A stretch of DNA of 64,000 bases from an uncultured Bacteroidota bacterium (GTDB lineage Bacteria > Bacteroidota > Bacteroidia > Flavobacteriales > Flavobacteriaceae): positions 1-64,000 of the forward strand of contig CACKQW010000004.1 in assembly GCA_902602415.1 (NCBI GenBank), given 5' to 3'. The translations under genes and the position numbers were made by a program. The notes under the pieces were generated by a model, which did no database searches, was not told the DNA's origin, and was given only the letters and a program-made list of their open reading frames with translations. Below, piece by piece: positions 28,050 through 35,860 of this stretch (positions are counted from its first letter, which is position 1; each line of letters starts with the position of its first letter).

Positions 28050-28080
28050 TTTGTTGATTTGTGAATTAACTTTATATTTG
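28050..28080 (+). promoter_or_regulatory. Consensus promoter of rplU-rpmA
   Basis: TTTG at 28050-28053 and TATATTTG at 28073-28080 are separated by 19 bases, a near-perfect Bacteroidota promoter. The leader to ATG 28100 is about 13 bases. Confidence 0.75.
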
Positions 28081-28099
28081 CAGACGCTTAATTAAAGAG

Positions 28100-28597
28100 A
28101 TGTACGCAATAGTTGAAATATCAGGAAAGCAGTTTAAGGTCGAAAAAAAACAAAAGCTGTTTGTAAACAGAATTGATGCTGAAGAGGGGAAAAAAGTTTC
28201 TTTTGATAATGTATTGATGTTTAACGATGGAAATAAGTTGTCCATTGGTAGTCCTGTAGTCAGTGGTGTGAAAGTTGATGCGAAAGTTTTAAAGCACCTG
28301 AAATCGGATAAAGTTATTGTTTTCAAAAAGAAAAGAAGAAAAGGCTACAAGGTAAAAAACGGACATAGACAACAAATTACGCAGATTGAAATAAATGATA
28401 TTATTTCAGGAGCTTCCAAAAAGTCTTCTGCTGCTAAAAAAGAGGTGAAGAAAGATTCTTCAAAGACTTCTGTTAAGGAAAAAAAGCAAGATTTTTCTAA
28501 ACTATCTGTTGCAGAACTAAAGAAAATTGCGACTGAAAAAGGTATTTCTGGAATTTCCTCTTTGAAAAAAGCGGATTTAATAAAAAAACTTAGCTAA
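28100..28597 (+). CDS. rplU: 50S ribosomal protein L21 with C-terminal SAP-like extension
   Basis: Residues 1 to about 103 are ordinary L21 (MYAIVEISGKQFKVEK, KSDKVIVFKKKRRKGYKVKNGHRQ), a 23S rRNA-binding protein. The 165-residue chain continues into a Lys/Ser-rich linker and a final segment of about 34 residues (132-165: SKLSVAELKKIATEKG, then LKKADLIKKLS). This has the two-helix pattern of SAP or Rho N-terminal nucleic-acid-binding domains. Extended L21 occurs in other Bacteroidota, but the tail function is not established. It is 10 bases upstream of rpmA with which it forms the standard L21-L27 operon, driven by a strong promoter. Confidence 0.95.
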   Translation: MYAIVEISGKQFKVEKKQKLFVNRIDAEEGKKVSFDNVLMFNDGNKLSIGSPVVSGVKVDAKVLKHLKSDKVIVFKKKRRKGYKVKNGHRQQITQIEINDIISGASKKSSAAKKEVKKDSSKTSVKEKKQDFSKLSVAELKKIATEKGISGISSLKKADLIKKLS

Positions 28598-28607
28598 AAA
28601 ATAAACA

Positions 28608-28862
28608 ATGGCTCATAAAAAAGGTGTAGGTAGTTCTAAAAACGGTAGAGAATCAGAATCGAAACGATTAGGAGTTAAGATTTTCGGAGGACAACTAGCA
28701 AAGGCTGGAAATATTATCGTTAGGCAAAGGGGTACTGTTCATAATCCCGGTGATAATGTTTATTTAGGTAAAGATCATACTCTCCATGCAAGAGTTGATG
28801 GAACTGTTAAGTTCACAAGAAAAAAAGATAATAAATCTTTTGTTTCTATTATTCCTGCATAA
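28608..28862 (+). CDS. rpmA: 50S ribosomal protein L27
   Basis: L27 reaches into the peptidyl-transferase centre with its N terminus. The 84-residue protein starts [22 protein letters not shown], without the N-terminal prepeptide found in Firmicutes. It continues with the invariant [25 protein letters not shown] and DGTVKF segments. It follows rplU by 10 bases. Length and all motifs are normal. Confidence 0.98.
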   Translation: MAHKKGVGSSKNGRESESKRLGVKIFGGQLAKAGNIIVRQRGTVHNPGDNVYLGKDHTLHARVDGTVKFTRKKDNKSFVSIIPA

Positions 28863-28925
28863 CTTTTCCAAATTTATTTTATATACTTATCTTTAGGGTA
28901 GTTTAATATTATCTAAAATATACCT

Positions 28926-29315
28926 ATGGAAATCTATCTCAAAGTACTGAAAGACAATTATGTTAATTTTAATGGACGAGCAAGGCGAAAAGAGTTTTGG
29001 ATGTTTCAGCTCTTTCTAATAATTATTACAACAATATGCATTGTATTAGATAATATTTTAGGTACTGTTATTGCAATGGATGCTGGTCCTTTTGGACTAA
29101 TTGTTTCGCCTTACGGATGGCTATATTTTCTATGTGTTATTTTTCATTTTCTGCCATCTTTGGCATTATTAGTTAGAAGACTTCATGATGTTGGAAAATC
29201 AGGTTGGTGGTATTTTATTGTATTCATTCCAATTGTTAATTTTTGGTTACTTTATTTGTTATGCAGGGATGGAGATCATGGCGAAAATAGTTACGGAAAT
29301 AACCCAAAAGCCTAG
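28926..29315 (+). CDS. DUF805 membrane protein
   Basis: This 129-residue protein has three or four hydrophobic helices, at about residues 26-48, 60-85 and 95-115. It contains the DUF805 hallmarks NFNGRARRKEFWMF near the N terminus, LALLVRRLHDVGKSGWW in the middle and the final GENSYGNNPKA. The family is widespread in bacteria, with no experimentally fixed role that I know. Its stop is immediately followed by the ATG of the phosphopantetheinyl transferase gene, so the two may be translated together. No promoter of the TAnnTTTG form is clear in the 63-base gap after rpmA. Confidence 0.9.
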   Translation: MEIYLKVLKDNYVNFNGRARRKEFWMFQLFLIIITTICIVLDNILGTVIAMDAGPFGLIVSPYGWLYFLCVIFHFLPSLALLVRRLHDVGKSGWWYFIVFIPIVNFWLLYLLCRDGDHGENSYGNNPKA

Positions 29316-29936
29316 ATGCCAGTAATTGAGGATATACAATTATCTTCTACAACAAGAATCATCGTTTGGGAAATTAAAGAAACCTTTGATTTTCTAAAAT
29401 CAAATCTTGACTTAACTGATTTTTCAAAAAAAATTTTACATAAAAAAAAATCTGAAATTCATCAAAAGCAGTTTTTAGCGGTTAGAAATATTTTAAAATT
29501 ATTGTTGATTCAAGATTCAGATTTAAGTTATGGTGCAGATGGTAATCCTCTTATCAAATCTGGATGTGTTTCAATAAGTCATTCCAAAGAATTTATTGCA
29601 GTCTTAGTTAGTGATCAAAAGGTTGGAGTGGATATTGAAAGTAATTCAGATAAATGTTTTCAGATCATGCAAAAGTTTATTGGAGTGGAAAATGAATTTC
29701 CTATTAAAATGGACAGGAAAATTGCTCAGATCCTATGGAACATGAAAGAGTCTCTCTACAAGATAATTGACTTTAAAGAAATTGATTTTAAAGAAAACTT
29801 GGTTGTGATTCCATTTTCATTAAATGAAAAGCAAACAAAAATTTGGTTTGTAAAAAATGAATTTACACAAGATTATATTGCAAATTATTTTATAAATAAA
29901 AATTATAGTTTAGCTTATATTATTGACAAACAATGA
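29316..29936 (+). CDS. 4'-phosphopantetheinyl transferase superfamily protein
   Basis: This protein transfers the phosphopantetheine arm of CoA to a carrier-protein serine. The 206-residue length matches the Sfp-like, pseudo-dimeric class rather than the 120-residue AcpS. Mg-binding D106 and E108 sit in VGVDIE, and the catalytic WxxKE motif is WNMKES with K144 and E145. The SISHSKEFIAVLVS segment supplies the conserved Ser-His that contacts CoA. No PKS or NRPS genes are nearby. In Bacteroidota such proteins may be the sole enzyme for fatty-acid carrier activation. The gene's stop overlaps the pnuC start (ATGA). Confidence 0.88.
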   Translation: MPVIEDIQLSSTTRIIVWEIKETFDFLKSNLDLTDFSKKILHKKKSEIHQKQFLAVRNILKLLLIQDSDLSYGADGNPLIKSGCVSISHSKEFIAVLVSDQKVGVDIESNSDKCFQIMQKFIGVENEFPIKMDRKIAQILWNMKESLYKIIDFKEIDFKENLVVIPFSLNEKQTKIWFVKNEFTQDYIANYFINKNYSLAYIIDKQ

Positions 29937-30550
29937 CAGAAATAATTAATTATTTATTTGAGGCATATGCAACCTATTCTGCATTTGAAATTGTGTTAGA
30001 ATGTCTTGCGTTTGGTTTTGGGATAATTAGTGTTATTTATGCAAAAAGGGAAAATATTTTAGTGTATCCAACCGGGATCACTTGTACTTTAATTACCATG
30101 TATTTTATGTTTAGTGAGAGATTGATTGGACACATGATGGTGAACTTTTTTTACACCCTGATGAGCGTCTATGGTTGGTGGAACTGGTCTAGAAAAGAAA
30201 ATGATGTTGTCAAAGTAAAAATATCAAGGTTTGGTTTCAAAGACTTGCCAAAAGCTTCCTTGATTTTCTTTTTTATTGTTTTTATTTCCTACTTTTTGCA
30301 TGATTATTTTAATACTGATCTAGGTTCATATGCAAGTTTAGATATATTCACATCTGGAATTTTTGTTACTGCGATGTGGTTGATGGCCAATAAGAAATTA
30401 GAAAACTGGGTGCTGTGGATCATTGGAAATGTAATTACCATACCACTTTATTTTGGCTCTGATAAAATAATATTATCGGTTCAATACATAATTTTTACAA
30501 TTTTAGCTATTCAAGGATATTTACAATGGAAGAAAAGCTTAAGCAAATAA
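29933..30550 (+). CDS. pnuC: PnuC-family vitamin transporter (nicotinamide riboside or related)
   Basis: The 205-residue inner-membrane protein has about seven helices with the PnuC hallmarks YGWWNWSRKEN and ENWVLWIIGNVITIPLYF, whose Trp and Asn line the nucleoside site. PnuC takes up nicotinamide riboside by facilitated diffusion, and trapping requires phosphorylation. The next gene, a NadR-like kinase overlapping by 25 bases, fits that role. Close relatives called PnuT transport thiamine and occur beside TPP riboswitches; a TPP riboswitch is present about 5 kb downstream, but not in front of this gene. NR is therefore preferred, with thiamine possible. Confidence 0.85.
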   Translation: MTEIINYLFEAYATYSAFEIVLECLAFGFGIISVIYAKRENILVYPTGITCTLITMYFMFSERLIGHMMVNFFYTLMSVYGWWNWSRKENDVVKVKISRFGFKDLPKASLIFFFIVFISYFLHDYFNTDLGSYASLDIFTSGIFVTAMWLMANKKLENWVLWIIGNVITIPLYFGSDKIILSVQYIIFTILAIQGYLQWKKSLSK

Positions 30551-31092
30551 AATCAAGTTGTAAACGAGTTGTTTTATACGGCCCTGAATCAACAGGAAAA
30601 ACCACACTGGCTAAACAATTATCAGATCATTACAATGAACCTTGGGTGCCAGAATTTGCAAGAGATTATTTGCAAAAAATATGGGAGCAAGAAAAAAGAA
30701 TCTGCGAGCCAAAAGATTTATTACCTATTGCCATGGGTCAGATGAAAGCTGAAAATAAATGGATAAAAAAATCTAACTCTTTGCTAATTTGTGATACTAA
30801 TCTCTTTGAAACAATGGTATATTCCAAGTATTATTATGACGGAACATGTGATCCACTTCTTGAAAAATATGCTTTAGAAAATAGGTATGATTTGTATTTA
30901 TTGACAAATATTGATATCCCATGGGTCAAAGACGATTTACGAGACAAGCCCAATGAAAGAGCCAAATCTTTTCAAATATTTAAAGAGGAATTAGAAAAAA
31001 ATAATATTCCGTTCAAAATAGTAAAGGGGGATTTTGAAAAACGGTTTAATATTTGTAAAAAGTATATTGATGAATTAATAAAAGATGTTTAA
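30526..31092 (+). CDS. NadR-like ATP-binding nicotinamide riboside kinase
   Basis: The 188-residue P-loop protein has Walker A GPESTGKTT at residues 19-27, then NEPWVPEFARDYLQ (the conserved substrate-binding region of the NadR kinase domain) and LLICDTNLFETMVYSKYYY (Walker B-like). It lacks the nucleotidyltransferase and HTH domains of full NadR, matching the stand-alone kinase of Flavobacteria. It should phosphorylate nicotinamide riboside to NMN and so trap the vitamin taken up by PnuC; the two frames overlap by 25 bases. If PnuC carries thiamine, this would instead be a vitamin kinase of another specificity. Confidence 0.85.
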   Translation: MEEKLKQIKSSCKRVVLYGPESTGKTTLAKQLSDHYNEPWVPEFARDYLQKIWEQEKRICEPKDLLPIAMGQMKAENKWIKKSNSLLICDTNLFETMVYSKYYYDGTCDPLLEKYALENRYDLYLLTNIDIPWVKDDLRDKPNERAKSFQIFKEELEKNNIPFKIVKGDFEKRFNICKKYIDELIKDV

Positions 31093-31101
31093 ATTTAGAT
31101 T

Positions 31102-31410
31102 ATGAAAAATTTTTTCAGTTTTTTCTTTTCTTTAGTCTTACTCTTTCCTCCGGTATTTGATTTGGTGCACCACCTTGTTGAGGAGCACAACCATTGTGAT
31201 ATTTCTGAGGTTCATTTGCACCAGCTAGAAAATGAGTGTGAGTTTTGTGCTTTAATGAACACAAATTCAGCGGAGGAGGGATTATTTAATTTATCGAAAG
31301 ACCTTATTTTATTTGATCTTAATTTTGAGTTTGTCCAAAAAAATTATGAATACAAATTTAAAAATGATATCAACTTCTTTGAAACTAGGGGCCCCCCATC
31401 TATTTCTTAG
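31102..31410 (+). CDS. Small exported His/Cys-rich protein of a metal-uptake cluster
   Basis: This 102-residue protein has an N-terminal hydrophobic signal (about residues 3-20). A short metal-ligand-rich patch, about 23-52, contains HHLVEEHNHC, HLHQ and CEFC. The C terminus reads RGPPS, an ending shared by small proteins found beside TonB receptors for metals in Bacteroidota. No enzyme domain is visible. It precedes a lipoprotein, a TonB receptor and a COG0523 GTPase on the same strand, so zinc or another transition metal is the likely subject. The start is nine bases after the NadR-like gene. Confidence 0.7.
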   Translation: MKNFFSFFFSLVLLFPPVFDLVHHLVEEHNHCDISEVHLHQLENECEFCALMNTNSAEEGLFNLSKDLILFDLNFEFVQKNYEYKFKNDINFFETRGPPSIS

Positions 31411-31423
31411 TACTTCAATCCTG

Positions 31424-31442
31424 GATTCAAAAAATTTGAATC
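31424..31442. promoter_or_regulatory. 8-3-8 dyad upstream of the metal-uptake lipoprotein
   Basis: GATTCAAA and TTTGAATC are perfect inverted copies separated by AAA. The dyad ends 32 bases before ATG 31475. It may be an operator (for example of a metal regulator) or a weak terminator of the preceding genes. The dyad is seen; the role is inferred. Confidence 0.4.
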
Positions 31443-31474
31443 TTTAACTATTATTAAACTTTAAAATTAAAAAA

Positions 31475-32053
31475 ATGAAAATATTTAAATATGCCTTATT
31501 GGCAATACCTTTTTTATACTTCTCTTGTAGTGATGATGACGATAGCGTTCCAGAACCAATTAATGAAGAGGAGGTTATTACAACTATGATCGTAACTTTA
31601 ACTCCTCACGCACCTGTGGGTTTTGATACAGTTACATTAACTACACGTGATTTAGATGGTGATGGACCTAATGAACCTGTATTAGAAGTTTCTGGTCCAA
31701 TTAGCTCTTTAACATCATATGATGGTTCAGTTCAATGGCTGAATGAAATGGAGGATGAGCCGGAAGATATTACTTTAGAAGTTATTGAGGAAGCTGATGA
31801 GCACCAAGTATTTTTTAGTGCTAGCAGTGGCTTACCTTTGGCGTTTAGCGACTTAGATACAGATAACAATGGGGAACCTCTAGGTGTTAATTTTATAATG
31901 TTTCCTACTATTGAAGGAGCATCAGCTTCAGGATCCATTACTGTGACATTGGTTCATGAGCCTTTAAAACCTAATGGAGGAGATCTTGATTTAGCTCTCA
32001 GTGAAGAGGGTAGTATTGATATTCAAACTTCTTTCGACGTAGTTGTTGAATAA
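31475..32053 (+). CDS. Lipoprotein upstream of TonB receptor (periplasmic-binding-like family)
   Basis: The 192-residue protein has a lipobox with C18 (LYFSC) followed by an acidic spacer (SDDDDS). The rest is beta-rich and very acidic, with repeated LTTRDLDGDGPNEP-type Asp-rich loops suited to binding cations. I recall Bacteroidota proteins of this kind, labelled type 1 periplasmic-binding-fold proteins, directly upstream of metal TonB receptors. The receptor gene starts two bases after this stop. A surface-exposed metal-capture role is reasonable but not shown. Confidence 0.75.
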   Translation: MKIFKYALLAIPFLYFSCSDDDDSVPEPINEEEVITTMIVTLTPHAPVGFDTVTLTTRDLDGDGPNEPVLEVSGPISSLTSYDGSVQWLNEMEDEPEDITLEVIEEADEHQVFFSASSGLPLAFSDLDTDNNGEPLGVNFIMFPTIEGASASGSITVTLVHEPLKPNGGDLDLALSEEGSIDIQTSFDVVVE

Positions 32054-32055
32054 CT

Positions 32056-34494
32056 ATGAATTGCACATGTAGTAAATGCGGTGCTAATTTCACTTCGAAA
32101 TTAGCACACGCTTTCTACTCTTTGTTTTTTATTTGTTGTATAAACACGTACAGTCAAAACTGTAACAACAAACTTTCCATAGAGGTTGTTGATTTACATG
32201 ATGGAACTGCTTTAAGTGATGCAACAGTTGTTATTAAGGAGTTAGATATTGGGGGCAAAACCGATAAAGACGGATTGTTAGTTTTTGAAAATCTTTGTTC
32301 TAGAAGTTTCAGTTTAATTGTTTCTCATGATGAGTGCGAAACTTTAAATATTCCTATTAATGTTAGAAAAAATAGCTTCAAGAAAGTCTTCTTAGAACAC
32401 CATTTACATGAGCTGCAAGAAATAATTGTAACTTCTACAGATCGTTCTAACTCTAGATCTTTGTTTGAAAATAAGATTTCAAAAGAGGTTCTTAAGGATT
32501 ATAATAGTAGAACTCTAGGCGAAGTTTTGCAAACTGTAACAGGTGTAAGCTCCCTAAATACTGGTAGTTATTTATCCAAACCTGTTATTAATGGGTTGCA
32601 TAGTAGTAGAGTTGTATTAATTAATAATGATGTTCGGCTGGAAGATCAAGAATGGGGTATTGAACACGCACCCAGTGTTGATATAAATTCAATCGATAAA
32701 ATTTCTGTGATTAAGGGTGCTAGTGCTCTACAATATGCTGGGGATGCGGTAGGTGGAGTTATCATTATGGAAACATCAAGAGAAAAATTAATTGATGATC
32801 TCTACGGAGGTGTTACTACCAATCTCCAATCCAATGGTAGAGGTGGAACAGTTTCCACCAACTTTACGAAGACAAACAGTAATGGATGGTATTATAAGTT
32901 TCAGGGGACTTTTAAAAAAATGGGTGATTTTGAAACTGCTGATTACATGATGACTAATACGGGTTTTTCAGAGAAAAACTTTTCTCTGAAAACTGGGCTA
33001 AACAGAATTGATCATGGTTTCGATATTTATTATTCTTTTTTCAGCAATAAATTAGGAGTACTAAGGTCTTCGCATGCACATACATCAGTTGATATTATTA
33101 ATGCTATAAATAATAATATTCCTCTATACATTGATGATTTTAGTTATACGATCGATGTCCCAAGACAAAAGATAAACCATCAGCTTATTAAAATAAAAGC
33201 TTTTAAAAATTATAATTTCGGTAAAATAAATTTTAAATATGATTATCAATCTAATGATAGGAAGGAATATGATATCAGAAGAGGGGATAATATTAATAAA
33301 CCAGCATTAGATTTAAATTTACAAACACATTCTATAGCTTTAGATTTGGAATCAAAATTTGATAGTAGTTCTAATTTCAAAGCAGGAGTTTCTGGAAGAT
33401 ATCAAAAGAACTTTCCTGATCCAGCCACTGGAGTGAAACGGATAATTCCGGATTACAAAAAATATGATTTTAGTTTCTATTCTGTTTATGATAACACTTT
33501 TAATGAGGATTGGTTAGTAGAGGCAGGTGTTAGATATGACTTTTCTCATATTAATGCTTATAAATATTACAGAACTTCTCTATGGGAATTAAGAAATTAT
33601 GATGAGCTATTTCCAGAGTTTTTAGTGGAAGATCAAGGATTGAATACCCTTACCAATCCAAAATTTGATTTTCATAATCTCTCTTCAAATTTGGGAGTAC
33701 GATACACCATTAGTGAGGGGCAAAATATTTATTTAAATTATTCCATTTCTTCGCGAAAGCCGAATCCTGCCGAACTATTTAGTGAAGGCTTGCACCACTC
33801 TTCCGCAAGAATTGAAATTGGGGATTTGGGTTTTACATCAGAAGTGGGAAATAATGTTTCTTTAACATACAATCTTTCAAATGAGAAATCGGCACTTACT
33901 GTAAATTCTTTTATTAATTATGTCAATGATTTTATTTACATAATCCCTGTAAGAACAACAACAACCATTGCTGGAGTTTTCCCTGTATGGGAGTATATGC
34001 AAGCGGATGCAAATTTATATGGCTTTGATGTGAAATATGATAAGCAGTATTTTGATAATTTTTTTATTGGGCATCAATTTTCTTTAGTTAAAGGAAATGA
34101 AAGATCTAATAATAAACCTCTCATTAACATGCCTCCCGCAAATCTTAAAAATTCTATTAGCTACAATTTTACAGATTTTAATAATCTGAATGTTTCTTTA
34201 GAAAGTGAATATGTTTTTGAGCAAAATGAGTATCCAGACACAAACTTTGAAATTTATATTCCAACTAGTGAAACATATACGATGCTAGAAACGAGCACAC
34301 CACCCAAGGCATTTCATTTGTTGAACCTTTCCTCCTCCATAAAGTTTGGATCAAACAATGGTGGAGAGTATAAAATAAATGTTCGCGTTGAAAATCTTTT
34401 CAATAATCTCTATAAAGACTATTTGAATAGACTTAGATATTTTACTCACGAAATGGGAAGAAATATTATGCTTTCAGTAAATTATAGGTATTAA
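32056..34494 (+). CDS. TonB-dependent receptor, probably for zinc
   Basis: The 812-residue outer-membrane protein has a signal region ending near residue 35, with an unusual Cys-rich start (CTCSKC) before the hydrophobic core. A CarboxypepD_reg-like domain lies at about 38-110 (EVVDLHDGTALSDATV). The plug is at about 115-235 (VLQTVTGVSSLNTG, VVLINNDVRLEDQEWGIEHAPSVD, KGASALQYAGDAVGGVI), followed by a long strand-rich barrel. The WGIEHAPSVD plug resembles zinc/copper receptors of the ZnuD/OprC group. The lipoprotein upstream and the COG0523 GTPase 15 bases downstream support zinc. Copper or another metal cannot be excluded. Confidence 0.85.
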   Translation: MNCTCSKCGANFTSKLAHAFYSLFFICCINTYSQNCNNKLSIEVVDLHDGTALSDATVVIKELDIGGKTDKDGLLVFENLCSRSFSLIVSHDECETLNIPINVRKNSFKKVFLEHHLHELQEIIVTSTDRSNSRSLFENKISKEVLKDYNSRTLGEVLQTVTGVSSLNTGSYLSKPVINGLHSSRVVLINNDVRLEDQEWGIEHAPSVDINSIDKISVIKGASALQYAGDAVGGVIIMETSREKLIDDLYGGVTTNLQSNGRGGTVSTNFTKTNSNGWYYKFQGTFKKMGDFETADYMMTNTGFSEKNFSLKTGLNRIDHGFDIYYSFFSNKLGVLRSSHAHTSVDIINAINNNIPLYIDDFSYTIDVPRQKINHQLIKIKAFKNYNFGKINFKYDYQSNDRKEYDIRRGDNINKPALDLNLQTHSIALDLESKFDSSSNFKAGVSGRYQKNFPDPATGVKRIIPDYKKYDFSFYSVYDNTFNEDWLVEAGVRYDFSHINAYKYYRTSLWELRNYDELFPEFLVEDQGLNTLTNPKFDFHNLSSNLGVRYTISEGQNIYLNYSISSRKPNPAELFSEGLHHSSARIEIGDLGFTSEVGNNVSLTYNLSNEKSALTVNSFINYVNDFIYIIPVRTTTTIAGVFPVWEYMQADANLYGFDVKYDKQYFDNFFIGHQFSLVKGNERSNNKPLINMPPANLKNSISYNFTDFNNLNVSLESEYVFEQNEYPDTNFEIYIPTSETYTMLETSTPPKAFHLLNLSSSIKFGSNNGGEYKINVRVENLFNNLYKDYLNRLRYFTHEMGRNIMLSVNYRY

Positions 34495-34509
34495 TTTATT
34501 ATTTAAAAA

Positions 34510-35712
34510 ATGAAAAAACTTCCTGTAACTGTTTTAAGTGGTTTTCTCGGAGCTGGAAAAACCACTTTATTAAACCACATTCTTAATAACAAGCAGGGAT
34601 TAAAAGCAGCAGTTATCGTTAATGACATGAGTGAAGTTAATATTGATGCAGAATTAGTAAAAAGTGAAAACAATCTTTCGAGGACTGATGAAAAGTTAGT
34701 AGAAATGAGTAACGGTTGTATTTGCTGTACGCTTAGAGAAGATTTAATAATTGAGGTAGAAAAATTAGCCAGTGAAAACAGATTTGATTACCTGATTATT
34801 GAAAGTACTGGTATTTCTGAACCAATCCCAGTTGCCCAAACATTCAGTTTTGAAAGTGAAGATGGCACAATTGACCTTAGTAAATTTAGCTATGTGGATA
34901 CTATGGTTACCGTTGTTGATTCTTTTAATTTTCTCAAGGATTTCTCTAGCCCAGAATATCTTACTGACCGTGATCTTAGCGATATAGAGGGAGACGATAG
35001 AACTATTGTAAACTTGCTTACTGACCAGGTTGAGTTTGCAAACGTTATATTATTAAATAAAGTAGATCTGGTTTCTAAATCTGAATTGAAATTACTTTCA
35101 GAAATTATTCATAAACTAAATCCAGAAGCCAAGCTTATTAAAACTAACCATTCAAAAGTCGACCTTGATGAGGTTATGAACACAAATATGTTTGATTTTG
35201 AAAAAGCTGAGGCATCTGCTGGCTGGATTAAGGAGTTAGAAAATGAGCATATTCCAGAGACTGAAGAATATGGTATTGGGTCATTTGTTTTTAGAAGTAA
35301 GTCACCTTTTCATCCTGAAAGATTTTTGTCTTTTGTTACTGAAAATTTTCCGTCAAATATTATTAGAAGTAAAGGTTTATTTTGGATTGCCTCAAGGTCA
35401 AGTCAAGCTCTAGTTTGGAGCTCAGCAGGAGGGTCTGTAAAAGCAGATCCAGCAGGTGTTTGGTGGCATTCAATGCCTTTTAATGAAAGAATAAACTATT
35501 CTACTTTTGTTAACAACCAAGATCAAATTGAATCTGCATGGGATGTTGATTTTGGTGATAGGAAAACTGAGCTTGTTTTCATAGGAAAAAGTTTAGATGT
35601 TAAGTCGATAACAAAGGTATTAGATAGCTGTTTGTTAACCGAAGATGAATTAATTGCTTGGAAGAATGGAGATTTTCCACAGTATGATAAATGGCCAATT
35701 AAAAAACAATAA
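34510..35712 (+). CDS. COG0523 (CobW/ZigA-type) GTP-binding metallochaperone
   Basis: G3E-family GTPases of this group deliver zinc to enzymes, especially under zinc starvation. The 400-residue protein has Walker A GFLGAGKTT at 11-19, the metal motif CICC at 70-73 (GCICCTLRED), NKVD for guanine recognition, and a CobW C-terminal domain after about 260. The DMSEVNID segment after Walker A matches the ZigA-like subgroup. It lies 15 bases after the TonB receptor and so is probably in the same transcript, supporting a zinc-scarcity operon. Target enzymes are unknown. Confidence 0.9.
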   Translation: MKKLPVTVLSGFLGAGKTTLLNHILNNKQGLKAAVIVNDMSEVNIDAELVKSENNLSRTDEKLVEMSNGCICCTLREDLIIEVEKLASENRFDYLIIESTGISEPIPVAQTFSFESEDGTIDLSKFSYVDTMVTVVDSFNFLKDFSSPEYLTDRDLSDIEGDDRTIVNLLTDQVEFANVILLNKVDLVSKSELKLLSEIIHKLNPEAKLIKTNHSKVDLDEVMNTNMFDFEKAEASAGWIKELENEHIPETEEYGIGSFVFRSKSPFHPERFLSFVTENFPSNIIRSKGLFWIASRSSQALVWSSAGGSVKADPAGVWWHSMPFNERINYSTFVNNQDQIESAWDVDFGDRKTELVFIGKSLDVKSITKVLDSCLLTEDELIAWKNGDFPQYDKWPIKKQ

Positions 35713-35745
35713 TTCTTTTATTAAAAAGTTGTAAATTTACATATA

Positions 35746-35813
35746 AAACAGGGGTGCTGATACGGCTGAGATTATACCCATTGAACCTAGAACAGATAAT
35801 GCTGTTTAGGAAT
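35746..35813 (+). promoter_or_regulatory. TPP riboswitch (THI element)
   Basis: The conserved aptamer strings are all in order: CAGGGGTGC, GGCTGAGA, TTATACCC, TTGAACCT, and AGATAATGCTG followed by TTAGG. They form the two arms of the thiamine-pyrophosphate-binding fold. The aptamer ends about 48 bases before the TonB receptor start codon. No strong terminator follows, so control is probably at translation initiation. The call is confident. Confidence 0.93.
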
Positions 35814-35860
35814 TTTGATGATATTCTTTTCATTCAATAGCTTCCCAAAAATTTAAATAA

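Noticed and set aside
35818-35860. Tiny ATG frame between the TPP aptamer and the receptor gene
   Set aside because: About 12 codons with no conservation signal; it is more likely part of the riboswitch expression platform.
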